From Candidatus Cryptobacteroides merdipullorum (GTDB taxonomy: Bacteria; Bacteroidota; Bacteroidia; Bacteroidales; UBA932), in assembly GCA_018715685.1 (NCBI GenBank), contig DVLC01000106.1, positions 1 through 37,966 of the forward strand: 37,966 bases of DNA, in the 5' to 3' direction. The notes under the pieces were generated by a model. That model saw only the letters and a program-made list of their open reading frames with translations, ran no database searches and had not been told where the DNA came from. A program made the position numbers and the translations under genes. Positions 1 through 5,742 of this stretch are shown here, in pieces. Positions within the stretch are counted from its first letter, which is position 1, and the number at the start of each line of letters is the position of its first letter.

Positions 1-2
1 CC

Positions 3-314
3 AAGGATTTCGACCCCGAGGAATATTTCTGCGACTGCTTCGGAATCATCCACGATGATAACTGCCCTCCGGAGATTGTGGAGCTGAAAGTTTTCGGCAC
101 GCAGAGGGAATACTTCCGGACCCTGCCGCCGCACCACTCCCAGAAAGAGATTGAGACAGGCGATGACTATTCCGTGTTCCGCTATTATCTCTCTCCGACC
201 TACGATTTCGTCCAGGAGATTCTTTCCCACGGATGTGAAGTGGAGGTGCTGTCTCCGGAGCATCTCAGGAATGAGATCAGGGTACATGCCGAAGCCATAT
301 TAAAGAGAGGCTGA
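3..314 (+). CDS. WYL-domain transcriptional regulator, C-terminal part (5' end outside window)
   Basis: The frame is open from the first bases of the window to a TGA at 312-314, so only about 103 C-terminal residues are seen. The stretch reads like the end of a Bacteroidetes WYL-domain protein: a hydrophobic strand with ELKVFGTQREYFRTLP, then PHHSQKEIE, a strand with YSVFRYYLSPTYDFVQEIL, and a closing G-x-x-VEVLSPEHLRNEI helix. In known family members this region forms the C-terminal extension that follows the ligand-sensing WYL fold, and such proteins are usually DNA-binding regulators with an N-terminal helix-turn-helix. That N-terminal part lies outside the window, so the DNA-binding half is inferred. 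A strong hairpin follows the stop codon. Confidence 0.8.
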   Translation, partial: KDFDPEEYFCDCFGIIHDDNCPPEIVELKVFGTQREYFRTLPPHHSQKEIETGDDYSVFRYYLSPTYDFVQEILSHGCEVEVLSPEHLRNEIRVHAEAILKRG

Positions 315-340
315 CGGGGTGACAGGGCGAGATGCGCGCC

Positions 341-374
341 CCCGGGAGGCTTTTCCCGCTTATCGCCTCCCGGG
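341..374 (+). terminator. Hairpin after the WYL gene, likely terminator
   Basis: CCCGGGAGGC (341-350) is perfectly complementary to GCCTCCCGGG (365-374), with a 14-base loop. It lies 26 bases after the WYL stop codon. There is no clear T run on the plus strand, so termination is inferred from position and stem strength. A smaller hairpin (TGCCGT / ACGGCA) follows near 384-400. Confidence 0.5.
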
Positions 375-477
375 AGCTCACATCTTGCCGTCCAGGACGG
401 CAGAAAGGCCGGTTTCTCCTGATTCGTTTGTGCTTCACTTTTTCCCAAAATCCATGTGAATGCTGAGTGAGTTTCAC

Positions 478-565
478 TATATTCGCCGCTGACGCGCCAT
501 ATATACGGCTGCGCCTCGGCAATTGCAAACAAGTTTGCATTGCTTTCGGCTTCTGCGTATATTTG
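478..565 (+). repeat. 88-bp promoter-bearing repeat, copy 1
   Basis: One of three full-length copies (others at 17000-17087 and 27652-27739) that align without gaps over 88 bp. The element has a left arm ending CGCCATATATAC, a GC-rich stretch, a 16-nt palindrome (524-539, TGCAAACAAGTTTGCA) and a right end TGCGTATATTTG. The palindrome arms differ from the other copies by paired changes that keep complementarity. The right end is a Bacteroidetes -7 box, placed 12 bases before the tRNA-Leu gene. A truncated inverted copy lies at 1406-1453. Confidence 0.85.
534..565 (+). promoter_or_regulatory. Promoter of tRNA-Leu, inside repeat copy 1
   Basis: TTTG (534-537), a 20-base spacer and TATATTTG (558-565) match the Bacteroidetes sigma-ABfr consensus TTTG / TAnnTTTG. 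The -33 box is formed by the right arm of the repeat's palindrome. The mature tRNA starts 12 bases downstream of the -7 box. Confidence 0.75.
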
Positions 566-577
566 CCATCAGAACCT

Positions 578-658
578 GCGGGTGTGTTGTAATTGGTAGC
601 CAAGCCAGACTTAGGATCTGGTGCCTCGTGCGTATGGGTTCGAGTCCCTTCACCCGCA
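578..658 (+). tRNA. tRNA-Leu (anticodon TAG)
   Basis: A cloverleaf can be drawn by eye. The acceptor stem is GCGGGTG (578-584) with CACCCGC (651-657) and discriminator A. The D arm contains AATTGGTAG, the anticodon stem is CCAGA/TCTGG with loop CTTAGGA (anticodon TAG), there is a long class II variable arm, and the T arm contains GGTTCGAGTCC. The long variable arm and the anticodon agree on leucine. The 3' CCA is not encoded. A good promoter in the 88-bp repeat lies immediately upstream. Confidence 0.95.
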
Positions 659-689
659 CAAGAATTTAATTTTTAACGACTTGACGACT

Positions 690-755
690 ATGAAGAAAAC
701 TTTGGAGACAAGTTCCGGAGTGCGTATAGAATACGACGAAGAGATCTTCAAATGA
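690..755 (+). CDS. Very small ORF after tRNA-Leu, possibly a truncated gene start
   Basis: ATG at 690 opens 21 codons (MKKTLETSSG, then VRIEYDEEIFK) and a TGA at 753-755. The codons look protein-like (acidic and lysine-rich with varied third positions), and an AT-rich leader precedes the start. The stop codon abuts the end of the decayed methyltransferase on the other strand. It may be the cut 5' end of a gene lost with that methyltransferase, or a chance ORF. No function can be assigned. Confidence 0.25.
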   Translation: MKKTLETSSGVRIEYDEEIFK

Positions 756-1405
756 TCATGACTGTTGATGGAAACAGTTCGTGTAGTCAGCATGAATATT
801 GATTTCGTCTGAGCGGCAGATGTCAATGCTGCCGAGCTCTTGTAACTGCATGCCGGTTTCCTGAGAGGTCATGACCTTGCATCCCAGGAAAGTGTTCTCA
901 TATTTCAGGAGCTTGCCTTCCTCCATATGTCGCCTGACGAATTCCAGATGCCTGTCCAGCCTTTCATGCTGAGAATACATGTTTATCAGCCTGAAAGGAA
1001 TGTCAAGCGGGAAGGAGCCGTTCCTTTCCCGTGTTCCGGAGCCGACGATATTCTGTTTCGTGCCTTTGATATCCCATACATCGGAAAACCAGCAGTTGCG
1101 TTCTTCCCAGAAATAGCCGCTTTGACGCCTCGTGCTTTTTTCCTCGTCGGCGCGTTCGTCTGCTTTCTCCATAGGATGTTGGGAAGGTTGACCAGCCCGA
1201 GCCCGGTGCAGTGCGATACTATGCGGGAACTGTTGTTGTAAAGGCGGAATTCATTGCCTACGGTCCTGGTGGCCTCGCCTATGTTGATACACAGAAATCC
1301 TCCGCTTTTAAGTACGCGGAAACATTCGTCCCATACCTTGTCGAGTTCGGCGAGCATCTCCATCCGCTGTGCGTTGCCGAATATTATTCTGTGTCCGGTG
1401 TCCAT
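756..1405 (-). pseudogene. Decayed site-specific DNA methyltransferase (N4/N6 type)
   Basis: Two overlapping minus-strand frames carry pieces of one DNA methyltransferase. The first (from 1405) has the N-terminus IIFGNAQRM, then [34 protein letters not shown] and [14 protein letters not shown]. The second frame (from about 1172) continues with [40 protein letters not shown] and a C-terminal tail. Three things are broken. The catalytic (S/D)PPY motif expected between the N-terminus and WDECFRVL is missing. The part between QTNAP and the FWEER block is shortened with a frame change. The DPFLGTGTT-type SAM motif expected after INMYS is absent. The start abuts a truncated copy of the 88-bp repeat. 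No restriction endonuclease gene is seen next to it. The protein cannot be an active methylase. Confidence 0.8.
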
Positions 1406-1453
1406 CAATTGCCGAAGTGCAGCCGTATAAATGGCGCGTCAGCGGCAAATATA
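1406..1453 (-). repeat. Truncated, inverted copy of the 88-bp repeat
   Basis: Read on the minus strand, this matches the left 48 bp of the repeat: TATATTTG, CCGCTGACGCGCCA, TATACGGCTG and then CAATTG. The match stops at the centre of the palindrome, so the promoter-bearing half is lost. It sits exactly at the 5' end of the decayed methyltransferase. Confidence 0.75.
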
Positions 1454-1466
1454 CACAAAATCATAG

Positions 1467-1498
1467 TTTGTCGGGAAATTGTATTGTTTCTATCTTTG
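1467..1498 (+). promoter_or_regulatory. Promoter of the lysO genes
   Basis: TTTG (1467-1470), a 20-base spacer and TATCTTTG (1491-1498) closely match the Bacteroidetes consensus. The ATG of the first lysO gene lies 23 bases downstream of the -7 box. Confidence 0.8.
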
Positions 1499-1521
1499 CG
1501 GCCCGAAATTCAAGTGTGCTT

Positions 1522-1797
1522 ATGTTCTACGTTCTGCTGACCATGTTTGCGGGAGTCCTTGTCGGATGGTTGCTGAAAGGCTGGAAGCCGGTCGGGCTTT
1601 CAGGGAAGGCGGTGAGCGCCGTGATATGGGTGATGATGTTCCTGCTCGGGGCGGAAATCGGCATGAACCGCGAACTTCTGCGTTCGCTGTCGTCCATCGG
1701 CCTTCAGGCGTTGCTCTTCGCGGCGGCGGGAATCTGCGGAAGCGTCATCGCGTCCGTGCTGCTTTACAGACTGTTGTTCAGGAAAAAGGCGGAATGA
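1522..1797 (+). CDS. lysO: LysO-family lysine exporter, N-terminal subunit
   Basis: A 91-residue membrane protein with three predicted transmembrane segments: FYVLLTMFAGVLVGWLL, AVSAVIWVMMFLLGAEIGM and LLFAAAGICGSVIASVLL. The central FLLGAEIG matches the N-terminal domain of LysO (YbjE, DUF340), an inner-membrane L-lysine exporter. In E. coli this is one protein, while here it is split into two genes. The stop overlaps the start of the second gene (ATGA), so the two are probably translationally coupled and assemble together. The ATG at 1522 was chosen because it follows the promoter at a short distance and opens directly into the first membrane segment. Confidence 0.8.
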   Translation: MFYVLLTMFAGVLVGWLLKGWKPVGLSGKAVSAVIWVMMFLLGAEIGMNRELLRSLSSIGLQALLFAAAGICGSVIASVLLYRLLFRKKAE

Positions 1798-2423
1798 AAG
1801 GGACTCTCACGGTGCTTGCGATGTTCGCCCTCGGCTGTATCGCCGGGGCTTTGGGCATTCTGCCTCAGAGCCTCGCGGACGGAGGCCTGGCGAAGATCGT
1901 GCTCTATCTGCTGATGTTCCTGGTAGGAGTGAACATCGGCGGAAATCCCGAGCTTAAGAAGATATTCAGCAGCGTCGATCCGAAACTCCTTCTTCTGCCG
2001 CTGGCGTCGGTCTTCGGTACTCTTGCCGTCACGGCTCTCGTGAGCCTTGTCCTGCCGGAATGGGGTTTCGCCGACTGTCTTGCCGTAGGAAGCGGCATGG
2101 GCTATTATTCCCTGTCGTCGATTCTGATTTCGGAATACAGGCAGATGGCTCTCGGGGCGCAACTTGCGGCGGAGCTCGGCACGATAGCCCTGCTCTCGAA
2201 CGTGTTCCGCGAACTGTTCACGCTTGTCGCGTCGCCGTTTCTGGCCAGGAAGTTCGGCCCGTTCGCCCCGATAGCTTCGGCGGGTGCTACCGCGATGGAC
2301 GTGTCCCTTCCGGTGATATTGAGGAGTTCCGGCGACCGCTTTCTCGCCGCCGCGGTGATAAGCGGCGTCATCTGCGACTTCAGCGTTCCGTTGCTGGTTT
2401 CGTTCTTCTGTTCGCTGCCCTGA
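1794..2423 (+). CDS. lysO: LysO-family lysine exporter, C-terminal subunit (DUF340)
   Basis: A 209-residue, strongly hydrophobic protein with about six membrane segments. Features seen are LYLLMFLVGVNIGGNPELKK near the N-terminus, then VGSGMGYYSLSSILISE and a long AELGTIALLSNVFRELF segment. These match the core of LysO/DUF340, in which the GSGxGYYSLS and ELGxxALLxNxxRE motifs are conserved and implicated in transport. It begins within the stop codon of the first subunit gene. Lysine export is taken from the family, and no riboswitch or other regulator is seen in the short leader. Confidence 0.85.
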   Translation: MKGTLTVLAMFALGCIAGALGILPQSLADGGLAKIVLYLLMFLVGVNIGGNPELKKIFSSVDPKLLLLPLASVFGTLAVTALVSLVLPEWGFADCLAVGSGMGYYSLSSILISEYRQMALGAQLAAELGTIALLSNVFRELFTLVASPFLARKFGPFAPIASAGATAMDVSLPVILRSSGDRFLAAAVISGVICDFSVPLLVSFFCSLP

Positions 2424-2455
2424 CCACTGATAAAGCGTATATTTTACCTCCGGCA

Positions 2456-3694
2456 TCAGCGGCGGAGTGAGTCTGCTTGTGCGGTGAATTCCTTGTCCAG
2501 CATGTCCCTGATTTCGAAGAATGTCTCCGAGAAGCCTCTCGCGAGCAGGGTGCCGTCCGGCCCGATGAGGATGAAAAACGGCATGCCTGCAATATGGTAT
2601 GTGTCGGACATTTCCTTGTTCTCCGCCTGTCCGGTTCCGGTTTCAGCCTCGGCTTTCCACGGGTGGGCGAGCATGCCCGCGAGAGAATTGCGAAGGGTGG
2701 AGTCGGCGGGGGAGTCCGAGGCCTCGTATGTGGCGCGTATGGTGCCGATCGATTCCGTGAGTCCGACGGCTTCCAGCCCGTTGTCCTTGTATCGGCTGTA
2801 GAGTTCCCTCACCTGACCGTCGATGAACATGGAACCGGGGCAGAGCCCCCAGTTGTAGAACAGCAGGTATTTTCCACCGAAGTCTTCTTTGGTCACTTTC
2901 CTGCCGTCTGAAAGCGTCAGGCTGAAATCAGGGGCCGGCCTGCCGGGCAGGAGCACCTCCATTTCGGAAATGTACCCGGCCTGAAGCCGGCCGTAATGGC
3001 TGGACTTCAGCTCTTCGGAGAAGCTTCCGAATTTCCGCTTCACTTCATCGAGCTCCCATGAAGTTTCCGGAATCTGCTGCACGAGCAGGTACAGTGATCC
3101 CTCGGGCTTCGATTCAATGTAGCTGTTCCGCAGTTCCCGCACTCGCTCCACGCCGCCGGAGTGCTCTTCGTAGAAGCGGTTGAACTTGTCTCCCCAGTAT
3201 CTTGCCTGTTCTTCGTCCTTGCTGTCCCGGGCGAGAACCGCGTTGCGCAGGCAGTCGCCCCTGAGCATGCCGAGCGAATCGTCGGCGTTCAGATATTCTG
3301 CAAGTGCCGGGTCGTCGTACATGCCTCCGCTGAGAGCGGCGTAGTAGATGTAGTCCCTGCTTCCGGTGAATGTGATGGTGTCGCCCGGCGAGGCTATGAA
3401 CTCCTTCCACCGCCGGTCGGATATGGGGGCGTTGCCGCTCTTGGGAAGGTATTCGAGCGCATACAGCCGGTCATGTTCCAGTTCACTGGTACAGCTGAAA
3501 CCGGAAGTGTCGCTGACAATCACAACGAAATCCTGAACCGCCGTGTATCCCGGCAGCACCACTTCGGAAAACTTCAGGGTGTCTCCGGTCTGGAGGCCGC
3601 TTATATTACCGCGTATCGTGAAGCTTTGCCTCTGTGAACAGGCCGCCGCGACGGTGAGAAACAGAGGAATGGCTGTGATTCTGAAAATTCTCAT
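2456..3694 (-). CDS. Thioredoxin-like lipoprotein with monothiol CxxS site
   Basis: A 412-residue lipoprotein; the lipobox ends at Cys19 (TVAAAC). The N-terminal half starts with FTIRGNISGLQTGDTLKFSE and resembles the DUF4369 domain found before thioredoxin folds in Bacteroidetes TlpA-like proteins. From about residue 250 the thioredoxin fold follows: PGRPAPDFSLTLSDGRKVT, then KYLLFYNWGLCPGSMF, and later GMPFFILIGPDG with the cis-proline. The usual WCxxC is here WGLCPGS, with Cys285 (codon 2840-2842) kept and the second cysteine replaced by Ser288. A dithiol oxidoreductase cycle is therefore unlikely; a monothiol or purely structural role is possible. It is convergent with lysO with 32 bases between them. 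Only a weak promoter-like site is seen upstream. Confidence 0.75.
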   Translation of the reverse strand: MRIFRITAIPLFLTVAAACSQRQSFTIRGNISGLQTGDTLKFSEVVLPGYTAVQDFVVIVSDTSGFSCTSELEHDRLYALEYLPKSGNAPISDRRWKEFIASPGDTITFTGSRDYIYYAALSGGMYDDPALAEYLNADDSLGMLRGDCLRNAVLARDSKDEEQARYWGDKFNRFYEEHSGGVERVRELRNSYIESKPEGSLYLLVQQIPETSWELDEVKRKFGSFSEELKSSHYGRLQAGYISEMEVLLPGRPAPDFSLTLSDGRKVTKEDFGGKYLLFYNWGLCPGSMFIDGQVRELYSRYKDNGLEAVGLTESIGTIRATYEASDSPADSTLRNSLAGMLAHPWKAEAETGTGQAENKEMSDTYHIAGMPFFILIGPDGTLLARGFSETFFEIRDMLDKEFTAQADSLRR

Positions 3695-3761
3695 TGCTGA
3701 AATGAATTATTGCACAATATTAACGATTATTCGCTGAAAGTGTTCCGTGCGGCATGAAAAT

Positions 3762-3810
3762 AGCCTTCCGGAAAGCCGCCTGCAAGAGGACCAGTGCTTT
3801 CCGGAAGGCT
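3762..3810 (-). terminator. Terminator of the pectin operon
   Basis: A perfect 15-bp inverted repeat (AGCCTTCCGGAAAGC at 3762-3776 with its complement at 3796-3810) with a 19-base loop. Read on the minus strand it begins 21 bases after the stop codon of the PL4-like gene and is followed by TATTTTC. Confidence 0.85.
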
Positions 3811-3831
3811 GTTTCGGCAAGGGCCGGGACT

Positions 3832-5742
3832 CTACTTGAGTTCAAGCCGTATGTAGTCGTAGAGTATTCCGGAGTTGAGCGATCCGGCGGGCATGGTCAG
3901 TGCAAGTTCGTTCGTGCCTTCCCTGAGCATGCTGCCCGGGAAGCCGAATTCAGTCTCATACCATATTCCGTGCGAGCCGTGCCGGGTTATGATGCCGTCG
4001 CTGGTCTGCTTGAGCTTGAGCTCTCCGGCAGCCTTCCCGTTCACCGAAACCAGAAGTTTCTCGGCGGCGGTGCCGCAAATGGCCAGCCTCAGGGTCACGA
4101 CCGAACCTTCCGCAGGCTCCGAATCGAGATTGAAATCGATAGTATAAGGAGTGGCGCGGCCCGATCCGCTCAATCCGAAGAACGGACGCACCTCGGCCTT
4201 TCCTTCGCTGTGGGGCACGTGCAGATACGGCCAGTCGCGGCTGAAATCGCTCTCTTCCGCCGTGAAGTGCACGTCGTCAGGGAAGGTCTCGGCATATTTG
4301 AGTACCACTGAAGGGTCCCTGAAGCTGTCGAACAGGCTGAACTCCGAGCCGTTGCGGTTGGGAACGCCTATTTCAAACACGGGCCTGCCCTTGCGTACCG
4401 GAGTCCATTCGAGCTCTCCGAGGTCAAGCGGCTTTCCTGCTTCGACGCTGATTCCAGTCCTTGCGAACTCTCCGAGCACTCCGTCAGCGAAAGCCACCAG
4501 AGTGTAGTTCCCCTCGCGCACGTTCGGAATGATGAAACTGCCGTCAGGGGAGCCGAGGGTCCAGAACTGGTAGTGCTTGGCGTCTCTCTGCCAGAAGGCG
4601 TCCGGAGCGGTGAGCCCGACATGCAGGACGCTGAAATTTCCTGGGCCGAAAGAGTCGTTGAGGACTATGCGGCCGCTGACTTCAGCTCTTTCCGAAGAAG
4701 GTGCGTAGGCATCGGCACTGACCCATTCGTACGGCCATTTCGCAGCTTCCTCCGCGGCTTTCGCCCTTGCGTCGGCATAGAGTCCGGCATGGTCGGAGCC
4801 GGAATTCAGGTAGATCACGAAGGGCCCTATGACCTTCTCCCATCTCTCACCCTCGGCCACGGCAACCTCCGCTCCGCCGTAATGACTGCTTCTCCAGTAG
4901 TTGAGCACGCAGGGCGCGGCCACGGGGTTCGTGTCGCGGTGCCCCATGAACTCCACTTTCGTCGGGCCGCCGCTCATATATTCCATCGACGGGTTGAGGA
5001 TGTAGAATCCTATGCTGTCAGTCGTGCTCGACCAGCCGAACGCCGGGTTCTCGGACTGCACGGCGGTGTAGACATACTTGTCGCCGGCATAGTGGTCGGC
5101 CGGATAATGGAAGTCCACGGACTTGTCCACGCTCATCCAGTCGAAGAAGGGGGCGAGCTTCGCGCAGAAGCGGGCTTCGCCTATCGCCGTCGCCGGATAG
5201 TCTTCCGGATGGGTGAAGATGCAGTAGGTGTAGACGACTGGGGAGCCTTCCTCGACGGCATAGCGTATTTCGATGTCGGATGCGAACTGACCGTCGGCGG
5301 AAGCTCCGGGGCCGGTACCCATCTTCCTGCCTTCGGAAATGCCCTTGACGGCGACTTCCGCTCTCATGCCCCTGTTGGCCGAAGGATCTATGGTGATCCA
5401 CGTCTCCGCGTCGCGAGTGCCTCTGGGACCCATAGCGTCGTGCGACCAGAAACCGTACTGGTGGTCGGTCATGCCCCTGTTGAGCCCGTCCGGGTTCGCT
5501 CCGGGAGGATCGATTTCGAGGTCGGGCTTCCCGTCGGGAGTGAGCCTCGTGGCGAGAACTTCGCGGCCTTCATAGCGCAGCGACACGAGGTCGCCGGACT
5601 CCTTGGCCACCACTGCGGTCACGATGCCGTTGTCGAGCGTATATGTCCTGTCGTCTTCAGCGACGCTTACCGAACCCTTGGTGCAGGCCGCGAGGGCTGA
5701 TGCCGCTGCCGCGGCTGCGAAAAAAAGATATATCTGTTTCAT
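3832..5742 (-). CDS. PL4-like rhamnogalacturonan lyase, lipoprotein
   Basis: A 636-residue lipoprotein; Cys20 follows ASALAA. The start at 5742 is preferred over an upstream in-frame ATG because it has AAAGGAA just before it and opens directly into the signal peptide. The layout fits polysaccharide lyase family 4: a beta-sandwich catalytic domain (about residues 30-335, starting YTLDNGIVTAVVAKESGDLV), a fibronectin-like domain (about 350-440, with VSGRIVLNDS and FIIPNVREGNYTLVAFADG) and a C-terminal carbohydrate-binding-like jelly roll (about 455-636, ending LNSGILYDYIRLELK). PL4 enzymes cleave the rhamnogalacturonan I backbone by beta-elimination. The catalytic Lys/His pair was not assigned by eye. 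Its ATG overlaps the stop of the upstream esterase gene (ATGA), so the two are coupled. The lyase call rests on domain order and motif likeness. Confidence 0.75.
   Translation of the reverse strand: MKQIYLFFAAAAAASALAACTKGSVSVAEDDRTYTLDNGIVTAVVAKESGDLVSLRYEGREVLATRLTPDGKPDLEIDPPGANPDGLNRGMTDHQYGFWSHDAMGPRGTRDAETWITIDPSANRGMRAEVAVKGISEGRKMGTGPGASADGQFASDIEIRYAVEEGSPVVYTYCIFTHPEDYPATAIGEARFCAKLAPFFDWMSVDKSVDFHYPADHYAGDKYVYTAVQSENPAFGWSSTTDSIGFYILNPSMEYMSGGPTKVEFMGHRDTNPVAAPCVLNYWRSSHYGGAEVAVAEGERWEKVIGPFVIYLNSGSDHAGLYADARAKAAEEAAKWPYEWVSADAYAPSSERAEVSGRIVLNDSFGPGNFSVLHVGLTAPDAFWQRDAKHYQFWTLGSPDGSFIIPNVREGNYTLVAFADGVLGEFARTGISVEAGKPLDLGELEWTPVRKGRPVFEIGVPNRNGSEFSLFDSFRDPSVVLKYAETFPDDVHFTAEESDFSRDWPYLHVPHSEGKAEVRPFFGLSGSGRATPYTIDFNLDSEPAEGSVVTLRLAICGTAAEKLLVSVNGKAAGELKLKQTSDGIITRHGSHGIWYETEFGFPGSMLREGTNELALTMPAGSLNSGILYDYIRLELK

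Noticed and set aside
578..658. tRNA-Leu as an integration site for a genomic island
   Set aside because: No integrase gene or duplicated tRNA 3' end is visible downstream; only a decayed methyltransferase lies there.
4573..5700. Long plus-strand ORF (375 codons) opposite the PL4-like gene
   Set aside because: It lies wholly antisense to a convincing lipoprotein gene, its sequence has no family features, and long antisense frames are expected at this GC content.
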